Origin: an uncultured Treponema sp.
GTDB lineage: Bacteria > Spirochaetota > Spirochaetia > Treponematales > Treponemataceae
DNA length: 64,000 nt
Assembly: GCF_934725225.1 (NCBI RefSeq)
Contig: NZ_CAKVAM010000006.1
Coordinates: forward strand, 156,846-220,845
Reading direction: 5' to 3'
Within the stretch, counting starts at the first letter, position 1, and each line of letters opens with the position of its first letter. A model generated the notes under the pieces. That model saw only the letters and a program-made list of their open reading frames with translations. It was not told the DNA's origin and did not search any database. Positions 1 through 8,349 of the stretch are shown in pieces. A program made the position numbers and the translations under genes.

Positions 1-39
1 GGTAATTTTTTCAACTTGCCCGATGCTGTATTGCGCCAT
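1..39 (-). CDS. MerR-family regulator, N-terminal fragment at the window edge
   Basis: Only the first 13 codons lie in the window, running off position 1 on the minus strand. They read MAQYSIGQVEKIT, which matches the start of MerR-type winged helix-turn-helix regulators (typical opening YSIGEVEKLTG). Its ATG (39-37) shares one base with the TGA stop of der (41-39), so it is translationally coupled to der. The family call rests on 13 residues only. Confidence 0.5.
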   Translation of the reverse strand, partial: MAQYSIGQVEKIT

Positions 40-1592
40 CAGCGTTCCTTTTCATTTTGTTCAGTTCTGTTCTGCCACTTTTGACGGCTGGCTTTCATTT
101 CAATTTGAACCGGAATGTAATCAAAGCCCAAGTCTTCGCGGATTCTATTTTTCAAGTAAGTAACATAAGTCAAAGGAACATTGTCTGGCCGGGTTGCAAA
201 AATCAAGAAATTTACAGGATTAATGCTAGTCTGAGTCATGTAGCGGATTTTAAAATGAATTGATTTTGTTGCTGGCGGCGGATATTTAAACAGCCAGTCT
301 TTTAACGCTGCATTCAAAGATGCAGTGTCAACCTTGCGTGTAAGCTGGCTATAAATTTCCAACGCAGTGTCCATAAGATTTTTTATACCGTCATGGTTTT
401 TCGCGCTCAACGGAATAATCGGAGCCCAGTTCATCTGACCAAACATTGCCTGAATCCATTCTTTTGTTTTCTTTACAGTTTTATTTCCCTGGTCTTCAAG
501 CAAATCCCATTTATTCAAAATAAAAATAACACCGCGACCTCTTTCAAACGCAAGTCCTGTAATTTTTTTATCTTGTTCCGCTAAACCTTCAACAGCATCA
601 ATCATAACAAAAGCAATGTCGCATTCGTCCAAAGTTTTTATGGCGCGGTTCACGGAATAATATTCAACATTTTCTTTAACTTTGGATTTTCGCCTGATTC
701 CGGCAGTGTCCAAAATCTGAATATCATGTCCATTGTATCGGAAACTTCCTTCAACAACATCACGAGTTGTTCCCGCATAATCGCTCACAATAGAAGATTC
801 CGTATGTGTAAGAGCGTTGCTCAAAGTTGATTTTCCAACGTTAGGTTTTCCAAGAATAGCAATACGGATTGGACGTTCTTCTTCTGAGCCTTCAGTCACT
901 TTTGAAAAATCAAGCCCTTCAATCATTTTTTCCTGAAGAACATTCAGTCCGTCGCCGTGAAACGCAGAAATAAGCGAAATGTCTTTAAAGCCATATTTCA
1001 TGTAGTTGTATGCAAGATGCTCGTTTTTTCCGCCCTCGGTTTTATTGACGGCAACAATCAATTTGTCGGAATAGCTTCTGAGCAAATGAATAAGCTCTTC
1101 GTCTTCGGAATTAATTTCAGTCGCATCAAGAAGCAAAAGAATTCTGTCCGCCTTTTGGAACATGCTGACAGTTTTTTCAACAACAAGATCGTCCATTTCA
1201 CTTTCGCGGGATTTTAAATTCCGGGTAAGCTTATATCCGCCTGTGTCCATAAGATGAACAGGAAGCCCCGACAAAAAGCAAGTTCCTTCAACAGGATCGC
1301 GTGTAACACCGGGAGTCGGATCTGTAATGGCGCGCTTTGTGTGCGTAAGTGCATTGAACAAAGTTGACTTTCCAACATTAGGACGACCGGCAATTACAAT
1401 CAATGGAAGATTGTTATATATTTTATCTGGGAAAAATTTCTGACTGCGCTCTTTTCTGCGGCTTTCAATTTCTTTTTTTATGGAAGAATTCTCTTCATCG
1501 TTTTTTTCTTCTATCTGACGAATTTCAAGCTCGTCTTTTTTTTCTGGCTTTGGTTTTGAAAAATCCGGCTTCTTCTTTTTATTTTTTTTCAT
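39..1592 (-). CDS. der: Ribosome-assembly GTPase Der (EngA)
   Basis: Double-GTPase needed for maturation of the 50S ribosomal subunit. Two G domains are visible in order: G1 motif GRPNVGKS at residues 69-76 with DTGG at 116-119 and NKTE at 183-186, then GKPNVGKS at 248-255 with DTAG and NKWD, followed by the C-terminal KH-like domain. At 517 residues it is longer than the usual ~440-490 because of a ~60-residue Lys/Glu-rich N-terminal extension, probably disordered. An AGGAAAT Shine-Dalgarno precedes the start. It lies 15 bp downstream of ptsI on the same strand and is probably cotranscribed with it. Confidence 0.96.
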   Translation of the reverse strand: MKKNKKKKPDFSKPKPEKKDELEIRQIEEKNDEENSSIKKEIESRRKERSQKFFPDKIYNNLPLIVIAGRPNVGKSTLFNALTHTKRAITDPTPGVTRDPVEGTCFLSGLPVHLMDTGGYKLTRNLKSRESEMDDLVVEKTVSMFQKADRILLLLDATEINSEDEELIHLLRSYSDKLIVAVNKTEGGKNEHLAYNYMKYGFKDISLISAFHGDGLNVLQEKMIEGLDFSKVTEGSEEERPIRIAILGKPNVGKSTLSNALTHTESSIVSDYAGTTRDVVEGSFRYNGHDIQILDTAGIRRKSKVKENVEYYSVNRAIKTLDECDIAFVMIDAVEGLAEQDKKITGLAFERGRGVIFILNKWDLLEDQGNKTVKKTKEWIQAMFGQMNWAPIIPLSAKNHDGIKNLMDTALEIYSQLTRKVDTASLNAALKDWLFKYPPPATKSIHFKIRYMTQTSINPVNFLIFATRPDNVPLTYVTYLKNRIREDLGFDYIPVQIEMKASRQKWQNRTEQNEKER

Positions 1593-1607
1593 TTGATTTC
1601 CTAAATT

Positions 1608-3317
1608 TTAAAATACTGAACGGTTTGAAAGATTCTCAAGTTCCTTTATTGAAAAATGAGAAAGCATTTCCTTAATAACTGGAATTTGCTTTGGAATCAT
1701 GCTTAAATTTCTAACGCCCATTCCGACAAGAATAACTGCGCTTTCTTTGTTGCCCGCCATTTCTCCGCAGACAGAAAGAGGAATGTTGAATTTTTCAGCA
1801 TTTAAAATTGTGTTTTTTATCATGCGCAAAACGGCAAGACTGAATTCATTGTACAGCGGATTCACAGCCTGATTTTCACGGTCAACGCCAAGAACATACT
1901 GGGTCAAGTCATTTGTTCCAAGCGAAAAAAATTTCGAGTATGGAGCAAGACAGTCCGCGCAAATTGCAGCAGCGGCGGTTTCGACCATTATTCCAATCGG
2001 AACATCTGGATTAAAAGGAATATTGTCTTCCTTTAAAGAAATGCGGATTCCTTTTGCAATTCCAAGGGCAGTTTCAACTTGCGAAACATCCGTAATCAGC
2101 GGAAGCATAATTCTCAAATTTCCGTAGACGCTCGCACGGTACAAAGCCCGCAGCTGAGTTCTAAAAACAGAAGGACAGTAAAGAGACATTCTTATTGCGC
2201 GTAATCCCATCAGCGGATTTTTTTCGGAAAAGGCAGGAATATCAGAGCCTTCAACAATTTTGTCTCCGCCCGCATCAAGAGTTCTTATAGTAACAGGTTT
2301 GTCGCCCATTATTTGCAGAACACGCTTGTAGGCTTCAAACTGCGCATCTTCGCTCATGGAATTTGTGTAAGAAGACGAAGACTGCTTGTTAAATTTTTGC
2401 GCGGAATTCATAAAAAGAAATTCTGTTCTAAAAAGTCCGATTCCGTCCGCGCCATTATCCAACGCAAGCTGAGCTTCTTCCGGAGTTCCGATATTCGCAT
2501 AAAGTTTAAAAATAGTTCCGTCTTCAGTTGCCGCAGGAACATCCTTGAATTTCTGAAGGTTGACTCTATATTTTTGCTCGGAAACAATTTTTGCATTTGC
2601 GCTTGTCAAAGTCGCCGCATCAGGCTGAATTATAAGTTCACCGATGTTTCCATCAACAACAATCGTTTCTCCATTCTGCGCAAGATTCGCCGCATCTTCA
2701 ATTCCAACAACAACAGGAATTCCGTAGCTTTTTGCAAGAATGGCTACGTGGCACGCGCTGCTTCCTTCTGTAAGAGCAAGCCCGGCAATTTTCCGTTTTC
2801 CAAGAATTACTGTGTCGCTGGTTTTCATAGAGCGGCCGATAATAACTGCACCGTCAGGAACAAGCCAAATGTCAAACGGATGATAGTCAAGCAAAATATC
2901 AAGGACACGGTTAAAAACATCTTCAATGTCCTGTGCGCGCTCCGCCAAATATCCGTTGTGGCTGTTGCGAAGCATATCCGCATATTCCCTGACTTTAAAA
3001 TCCAAAGAATATTCTATATTAAGCAGTTTTTTCGAAAAGAAATCCTGAAGCTCTTTCATAAAAACAGGATCTGAAAGCATAAGCTGGTAAGTTTCAAGAA
3101 CTTCACGCTGATCCTTTGTAATATCCTCGCTCGAAAGAAAATCAGAAAATTCCTTTTGAACCTGAGAGCAAGCGTCAGTCAGCCTTTGCCATTCAATATC
3201 AACTTCCTGAGCAGAGATTTTTCTTTTGGGGATTTTTCGTTCCTGCTCGTCTGGAAGAACAAATGCTTTTCCAATTCCGATTCCTTCGGCAGCAGAAATA
3301 CCAAGGATTACATTCAT
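1608..3317 (-). CDS. ptsI: PTS enzyme I (phosphoenolpyruvate-protein phosphotransferase)
   Basis: Transfers phosphate from PEP to HPr in the cytoplasm. The 569-residue length fits the family. The N-terminal HPr-binding domain is followed by the swivelling phosphohistidine domain, with the active His at residue 190 in GSSACH, and the C-terminal PEP-binding barrel (FLFRTEFLFM-type motif, then a GTNDLTQYVLGVDR signature). With hprK and HPr at 56-57 kb and an EIIA domain fused to an antiporter at 53-55 kb, this genome carries a PTS relay; no sugar-specific EIIB/EIIC is in the window, which suggests a regulatory role. There is no Shine-Dalgarno: a strong promoter places the transcription start at the ATG. 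Confidence 0.96.
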   Translation of the reverse strand: MNVILGISAAEGIGIGKAFVLPDEQERKIPKRKISAQEVDIEWQRLTDACSQVQKEFSDFLSSEDITKDQREVLETYQLMLSDPVFMKELQDFFSKKLLNIEYSLDFKVREYADMLRNSHNGYLAERAQDIEDVFNRVLDILLDYHPFDIWLVPDGAVIIGRSMKTSDTVILGKRKIAGLALTEGSSACHVAILAKSYGIPVVVGIEDAANLAQNGETIVVDGNIGELIIQPDAATLTSANAKIVSEQKYRVNLQKFKDVPAATEDGTIFKLYANIGTPEEAQLALDNGADGIGLFRTEFLFMNSAQKFNKQSSSSYTNSMSEDAQFEAYKRVLQIMGDKPVTIRTLDAGGDKIVEGSDIPAFSEKNPLMGLRAIRMSLYCPSVFRTQLRALYRASVYGNLRIMLPLITDVSQVETALGIAKGIRISLKEDNIPFNPDVPIGIMVETAAAAICADCLAPYSKFFSLGTNDLTQYVLGVDRENQAVNPLYNEFSLAVLRMIKNTILNAEKFNIPLSVCGEMAGNKESAVILVGMGVRNLSMIPKQIPVIKEMLSHFSIKELENLSNRSVF

Positions 3318-3323
3318 TCTGAT

Positions 3324-3352
3324 ATAATAACGTCAAACAAAATGATAGTCAA
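3324..3352 (-). promoter_or_regulatory. Leaderless sigma-70 promoter of ptsI
   Basis: On the minus strand TTGACT (3352-3347), 17-bp spacer, TATTAT (3329-3324). The A of the ptsI ATG (3317) is 7 nt beyond the last base of the -10, which is the expected +1 position, so the mRNA should begin with AUG. No Shine-Dalgarno fits between them. Confidence 0.75.
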
Positions 3353-3407
3353 CTTTTAAGGAAATTTCAAAGTTGACCAAACAAAAATCCGCAGAAAAAA
3401 ATCTTTA

Positions 3408-3436
3408 TTGCCTACAGAAATATTATCTGCTATAAT
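3408..3436 (+). promoter_or_regulatory. Promoter of the LacI-like/GGDEF gene with a nearly absent leader
   Basis: TTGCCT (3408-3413), 17-bp spacer, TATAAT (3431-3436). The expected start near 3443 leaves about 3 nt before the ATG at 3446. No Shine-Dalgarno is present. It diverges from the ptsI promoter, with ~55 bp between the two -35 boxes. Confidence 0.65.
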
Positions 3437-3445
3437 TATAATGTT

Positions 3446-5416
3446 ATGCGTCTAAGGAAGAGAATTGCAATCATAGTTGACTATCTTGAAACAGAATACA
3501 CAAACCGCGCAGTCGAAGGAGCGCAAAATTTCCTGAAAAAACATAATGCGGAGCTTGTTGTCTTTCCAATCGGAACAATGAACGCCGTAAATTTCAACTA
3601 TGAATATCAGAATCTTGCTGTCGCTTCCCACATAAATTCCAACAATGTTGACGGAATGATTTTTTTAACCTGCACACAGCTCAACAATGTTTCAACTGAA
3701 TATTTGCGGATGTACTTAAAGTCATTTTCTCCGCTGCCGGTTGTTTCTGTAGGCTGCGAATTTGAAGATATTCCGAGCATAACAATTTCCTGCAAACGGA
3801 GCATGTGCCAGCTTGTAGAGCATTTAATTTTAACGCACAAAAAAAAGAATTTTGCGCTAATGACTTTGGAAGGCGAATCGCAGGAAGCACGGGAACGAGA
3901 ATGCGCTTTCCGTCAGACTTTAAAAAAATATAAAATTGAATTTGACGAATCAAAAAAAATTTACGGCGGATTCACTTACGACACGGCAACTTCCGCTTTA
4001 AGAGAATACAGAGAAAGAAAAGGCGAATTTAACTTTGAAGCAATTGTCGCGCTAAATGACGAAATGGCTTTTGCTTGCCTCGATGTCCTGAAAATGTACG
4101 ATGTGAAAATTCCGCAGGAAGTAACAGTTACAGGATTCGATGACGAAATCAGAGCGGCTTGCGTAACTCCGTCGCTTACATCTATAAATCAAAATGTTGA
4201 AAAACAAACTGAAGCCGCGGCAAAACTTTTGTGCAAAATAATAAACGGTGAAAACACTTCAATAAAAAAGGCCATAAGTTCCTATCCAGTTTTCAGGCAG
4301 ACTTGCGGATGCGTTTCACCAAAAGACACAACTGGCGTTGGAATTGGAATTAAGGGAAACAAAATTGAAGCTTCCGTAAAAAACATAATGGATTTTGGGC
4401 TGAACAAATGGTACGCAAACAGAAATAATTTTATTCAGATTATTCAGCACTACTCTACTTTGCAAGCCGAAATCACGCTGGACAGTTTAAGGCAAAGAAT
4501 AAACAGCGACTTGATTTCTTACGGAATAACCGCGGCGGCAATCTGCCTTTTTGAATCTCCAGTCTCAACTGAACGTTTTGATTTTTTTAAGTTTCCAGAC
4601 AAAACTTATATTTTTTCAGCATTTGACAAGGAAAAAAATTTTATACTCAGCCACAATGCGGAAAAAATTTACTTTGACCCAAAATCAAAAATGCTCCCAG
4701 ATGAAATTTTTTCTTCGATGGATGGAATGTATGTTTGCACTTTGTTCAACAACTCGCTGATTTACGGCTACATAGTTTACAGGCCTGGCGACTACGATTC
4801 TTCCGTTTACTCGATGGTTTGCAAAATGATTTCATCCAGCATCGCAAACGCAGTTACTTTCAGCCAGGCAAAAAACAAACTTAAAAAACTCGAAAAAGAC
4901 TACAACAAAATCTGCGCGGTTTCTGTTACGGACGAGCTTACAGGACTTTTAAACAGACGCGGATTTATTTCCATAAGCTCAAGAATTCTTGAAACCGCCA
5001 TGAACAGCGGACAAAGCGGACTTGTTCTTTTTGGCGACATTGACGGGCTGAAAAAAATAAACGACACACATGGGCACGCCGCAGGAGACAGAGCCATAAA
5101 AAATGAAGCCGAACTTTTAAAGAAAACGTTCCGCTCCTCAGATGCAATCGCGCGTCTTGGCGGAGATGAATTTGCAATACTCGCAGCCGGGCTCAATCAG
5201 GAAAATTTTTCAAAGCTAAAAGACAGGCTTCAAGTTTATTGCGACGAATACAACAAAAATTCAGGAGAGCCTTTCACGCTTTCAATAAGCATAGGTTCGG
5301 CTCCGTTCGGCGGAAAAAGCGGCTACGACATAAATTCCTTGCTTGAATATGCCGACTCAGTTTTGTACAAAGAAAAACAAAAAAAATACGGATTTAAATT
5401 TAAAGGTAGAAAATGA
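3446..5416 (+). CDS. LacI-type periplasmic-binding-like sensor fused to a GGDEF diguanylate cyclase
   Basis: Residues ~5-300 look like the ligand-binding half of LacI/GalR regulators (opening RKRIAIIVDYLE, later EVTVTGFDDE), but the usual N-terminal helix-turn-helix is absent. A middle region (~310-480) of unknown fold is followed by a linker helix and a GGDEF domain (DELTGLLNRRGF near 495). The catalytic GGDEF is intact at 572-576, with an inhibitory-site RSSD exactly five residues before it, so it should synthesise c-di-GMP and be product-inhibited. No signal peptide or membrane segment is visible, so it should sense a small molecule, perhaps a sugar, in the cytoplasm. The ligand is unknown. 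It is translationally coupled to the next gene. Confidence 0.9.
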   Translation: MRLRKRIAIIVDYLETEYTNRAVEGAQNFLKKHNAELVVFPIGTMNAVNFNYEYQNLAVASHINSNNVDGMIFLTCTQLNNVSTEYLRMYLKSFSPLPVVSVGCEFEDIPSITISCKRSMCQLVEHLILTHKKKNFALMTLEGESQEARERECAFRQTLKKYKIEFDESKKIYGGFTYDTATSALREYRERKGEFNFEAIVALNDEMAFACLDVLKMYDVKIPQEVTVTGFDDEIRAACVTPSLTSINQNVEKQTEAAAKLLCKIINGENTSIKKAISSYPVFRQTCGCVSPKDTTGVGIGIKGNKIEASVKNIMDFGLNKWYANRNNFIQIIQHYSTLQAEITLDSLRQRINSDLISYGITAAAICLFESPVSTERFDFFKFPDKTYIFSAFDKEKNFILSHNAEKIYFDPKSKMLPDEIFSSMDGMYVCTLFNNSLIYGYIVYRPGDYDSSVYSMVCKMISSSIANAVTFSQAKNKLKKLEKDYNKICAVSVTDELTGLLNRRGFISISSRILETAMNSGQSGLVLFGDIDGLKKINDTHGHAAGDRAIKNEAELLKKTFRSSDAIARLGGDEFAILAAGLNQENFSKLKDRLQVYCDEYNKNSGEPFTLSISIGSAPFGGKSGYDINSLLEYADSVLYKEKQKKYGFKFKGRK

Positions 5417-5907
5417 AAATCGAAGCGAAATTTTATTCAGAAAAAAACAAAATTTATTTTTTAAACGGAACTGAACTCGACACAAAAAATGCAAAACTCA
5501 TAGACGGAAAATTCTGCAAAAATAATTTCGAGCCGGAAGAAAACGCGCTTTATTCTATAAACGTTGCGCAAGAACTTATAGGCTCAGAAGAAAACGCAAA
5601 CGAAGAATTTCTTGCAGAATTCAGAGACTGGCTAAAAAAACTTGAAGAAAAAAATTCATTTGCGGTGATAATTCCTTCCACGGAAAAAAATCCTGCAACT
5701 CAAGAAGAAAAAGAGATTTTCACGGCAAGTTTCAAGCATTGCGCAAGAAGAATAAAAGACTGTGAAAACGTAATAGGCTTTTCAGTTCCAGAAAATGTTG
5801 CGCCGGATTTTTTTATTTCAGAATTGAAAGCAAAACACGGACATTACATCTTTTTTAGCGCGGATGAAAATCTTCTTGCTTCTGATGAAAAAATCGCAAA
5901 GCTTTAA
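5413..5907 (+). CDS. Hypothetical protein coupled to the GGDEF sensor
   Basis: 164 residues, cytoplasmic, rich in Lys and Glu, no recognised motif. Its ATG overlaps the stop of the GGDEF gene (ATGA), so it is translated from the same message and may act with it. The alternation of short strands and helices suggests a small alpha/beta protein. Function unknown. Confidence 0.75.
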   Translation: MKIEAKFYSEKNKIYFLNGTELDTKNAKLIDGKFCKNNFEPEENALYSINVAQELIGSEENANEEFLAEFRDWLKKLEEKNSFAVIIPSTEKNPATQEEKEIFTASFKHCARRIKDCENVIGFSVPENVAPDFFISELKAKHGHYIFFSADENLLASDEKIAKL

Positions 5908-6092
5908 GACAAAATTCTTTAGCTTCAACAAAATATCATTATCTGCGAAATAACGCAACGATTTCAAAAGTTTTTCAGTAAATTCTCTTGAACATTTTTT
6001 TATTTTTTGTCAAAATAAAGAAAAAGTTGAACGAATCCTGTTTATTTATTAAATTTTTCAAGAGGAAAAACAACTTTTATGGAGAATATACC

Positions 6093-6860
6093 ATGGATTA
6101 TGAGCACAACTACTTTATCAAACTTGTTGCAGGAACTGTAGCTTTCAGCGTGTTTTTTGTAGCTCTTTGTGTATGCACTCTTGTTTTTATCCCTGCTGAA
6201 AAGCCAGTTGAAAATACCGTGGCTTCAGAAAATGTTCAAACTGAACCAGCGCAGGAGCAAACTGTAAATTACGAATCAATTTTTGACAAGGAATATCCTG
6301 AGCTTGTAATTGAAACAAAAAGCAAAGACGATGCCGGTCTTATTCTTTACAAGCAGCCGCAAAGCAGAGCCGCAGTTGAATGGTACTACTCAAGAGTTGT
6401 AAACAGCCGTGAAGTTGCGCAGGCAGTGCTTCAGTCAGCAGAAGAATTCAACATTCCGCTTTCACTTGCGTTTGCCCTCGCCCACACCGAAAGCAACTTC
6501 AAAGTAACGGCAATGCACAAAAATACAAATGGAAGCATCGACCGCGGACTTTTCCAGCTGAACAACACAAGTTTTCCAAAGCTTGAAGAATCTGATTTTT
6601 ACGATCCGAAAACTTCCGCACATTACGGACTTTCACATTTGAGATTTTGCCTGAACACAGCAGGAAACGAAATCGCGGCTCTTGCAATGTACAATGCCGG
6701 AGCAAACAAAGTAAGAAAAAACAGCACGCCTCAGATTACGCTTGATTATATTTCTAAAATCCAGAATTACAAGCGCGACCTTGAAGACAATTTTGCAGTT
6801 GAAGTTTTGACTTTGTACAATACAGAAACTCAGAAAAATTTGCTTGCAAAAAAGTTCTAG
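6093..6860 (+). CDS. Membrane-anchored lytic transglycosylase (SLT domain)
   Basis: The chosen start (MDYEHNYF) has GGAG a few bases upstream; an in-frame ATG at 5988 lacks one. The 255-residue product has an N-terminal membrane segment at ~8-32, a Gln/Glu-rich linker and a C-terminal goose-lysozyme-like SLT domain from ~105. The catalytic Glu lies in ALAHTESNF, followed by DRGLFQLN and AMYNAGANKV, which are SLT family signatures. It should cleave the MurNAc-GlcNAc bond of peptidoglycan in the periplasm. It converges with birA, with 4 bp of overlap at the stops. Confidence 0.88.
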   Translation: MDYEHNYFIKLVAGTVAFSVFFVALCVCTLVFIPAEKPVENTVASENVQTEPAQEQTVNYESIFDKEYPELVIETKSKDDAGLILYKQPQSRAAVEWYYSRVVNSREVAQAVLQSAEEFNIPLSLAFALAHTESNFKVTAMHKNTNGSIDRGLFQLNNTSFPKLEESDFYDPKTSAHYGLSHLRFCLNTAGNEIAALAMYNAGANKVRKNSTPQITLDYISKIQNYKRDLEDNFAVEVLTLYNTETQKNLLAKKF

Positions 6861-7705
6861 CCTAAAAATGAATGAAGCGTAACTTCGCCGGAATGAAGAA
6901 TTTTTTTTGTTCCGTCAGCAAGTTCAACTAAAAGCCCTGCGTCATCAGTAATGTCCAGGGCTTTCGCTTTAAATGATTTTTCCTGACCAATCACAGGCAA
7001 AACGTCCAGTTCCTTTCCAAGCAAAAAAGAAAGATTTTTATATTCTGGAATAATATTTTCACCGGAATTTAAAATCGCGGTTATTTCATCCATGCAGCAA
7101 AATATCAACTTCTGGCTGCTTATTTTTTTTTCAGATAAAAATTCCTCTGTGGAAATTCCGCCGGCTTTTTTTCGAAGCTCTTCTGGAAAATCATTTTGAG
7201 TAGCAAGATTTATGCCGATTCCAACCACAGCGGCTTCAACAATTCCTTTTGAAGAATTTACAATTCCTTCAGTTAAAATCCCGCACACTTTTTTTCCGCC
7301 GCAAAAAATATCGTTCACCCATTTTATTGAGCAGATTGTTCCAAACAATTTTTTTATGGCGCGGCAAACTCCAACTGCAGAACTCACCGTGAACATCGCA
7401 GGATTTTTTATGCCGCCTTCTTTTACAACTGAAAAACTGAAATACGCTCCAGTCAAAGACGGTGAATAAAAAAAACGTCCCAAGCGTCCATGTCCGGAAG
7501 TTTGGGATTCGGCTGCAACAAGAGTATTGTTAAAGATTCCGCCGTTTTCTGTCAAAGAGCCATCTTCATTTAAAAGAGGCGACATTGCATTTCCGCGGCG
7601 GACAAGTTCGGAATTTGTGCTGTCAATTTCTTTAAACAGCTGAATTTTAAAATATTTTTTCCAGCTACCTAAAGAAACATTTTCAGCATCAAATTCATTC
7701 GACAT
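6857..7705 (-). CDS. birA: Biotin-[acetyl-CoA-carboxylase] ligase
   Basis: Attaches biotin to the carboxyl-carrier protein via biotinyl-AMP. Visible motifs are DSTNSE near the start, the glycine-rich ATP/biotin loop QTSGHGRLGR, KWVNDIFCGGKKVCGIL and VVGIGINL. No N-terminal helix-turn-helix is present, so this is the class I, non-repressor form. Start chosen at 7705 (MSNEFDAEN), where the ATG shares one base with the upstream stop (TAATG); an in-frame start 75 nt further upstream would add an unlikely basic extension. Length 282 residues. Confidence 0.92.
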   Translation of the reverse strand: MSNEFDAENVSLGSWKKYFKIQLFKEIDSTNSELVRRGNAMSPLLNEDGSLTENGGIFNNTLVAAESQTSGHGRLGRFFYSPSLTGAYFSFSVVKEGGIKNPAMFTVSSAVGVCRAIKKLFGTICSIKWVNDIFCGGKKVCGILTEGIVNSSKGIVEAAVVGIGINLATQNDFPEELRKKAGGISTEEFLSEKKISSQKLIFCCMDEITAILNSGENIIPEYKNLSFLLGKELDVLPVIGQEKSFKAKALDITDDAGLLVELADGTKKILHSGEVTLHSFLG

Positions 7706-8349
7706 TATTTTTTTCCAAGAGTTGAAAAAGAATTTACAGTTGAACAGAAAACGATTCCGCTTCCCGGTTCCTGCAAGCAAGCAAGATTTTTTACAGCGTC
7801 AAGAACTGAATCCTTTTTTTCAGAATCAACAATAATCATAAGCATTTCTTTTTCTGGAACAATGTGCATTCCAAAAAATTTGGCATCATCCTCGCGCGCA
7901 GTTCCTCTTGCGTTTATAACAGTTCCGCCACCAGCTCCAGCTTTTCTTGCCGCAGCCATCGCGTCATCTGCATAACCTTTATTCAAAATCACCGAAATTA
8001 AAGTCTGTTTTCCTTCTGACATAGCGTCGCCTTCCTTTCCTTTTATAATTCCTGCTTTTACCATTGTATCCGACTCCAAAGCGCAAAGGTAACCAAAATC
8101 TTTTTTTTCATTTTCACAGGCTTCCTGAATCGCTGAAAAAATTTTGTCTTTGTTTTCCTGCTCAACAAGAATAAGAACAATGTCCTTTGTTGTTGCTCCA
8201 AGCCCCAAAGCATCCGCAAGTCCGCTTGAAGAAATTCCTTTTCCACGCAAAACAGTTCCGCCAAAACTTCCTGCCTTTACAGCAGAATCAGAAACAAGCT
8301 CGGCTTTATTCTGCGGAACTTCAGCTAACAAAAGATAAAATGCGCTCAT
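7705..8349 (-). CDS. Tandem PII-like protein partnered with a DUF1538 membrane protein
   Basis: 214 residues made of two PII-like halves (~1-100 and ~108-214), each carrying a GGTV-x-RG segment where the T-loop of PII proteins lies (GGTVLRGKG and GGTVINARG). PII proteins are small-molecule-sensing trimers that bind and gate membrane transporters; here the two halves are fused. It overlaps DUF1538 by ATGA, with the Shine-Dalgarno GGAGG inside the end of that gene, and overlaps birA by one base. It most likely regulates the DUF1538 protein. Ligand unknown. Confidence 0.8.
   Translation of the reverse strand: MSAFYLLLAEVPQNKAELVSDSAVKAGSFGGTVLRGKGISSSGLADALGLGATTKDIVLILVEQENKDKIFSAIQEACENEKKDFGYLCALESDTMVKAGIIKGKEGDAMSEGKQTLISVILNKGYADDAMAAARKAGAGGGTVINARGTAREDDAKFFGMHIVPEKEMLMIIVDSEKKDSVLDAVKNLACLQEPGSGIVFCSTVNSFSTLGKK

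Noticed and set aside
2313..3074. 253-codon open frame on the plus strand opposite ptsI
   Set aside because: Antisense to a conserved gene, with a composition (Arg/Phe/Asn-rich) typical of shadow frames.
3330..3352. CTATCATTTTG in the ptsI promoter, identical to the first 11 bases of island operator b
   Set aside because: The right half (TGATAG) is missing and the site falls inside the 17-bp spacer of a normal promoter; likely chance.
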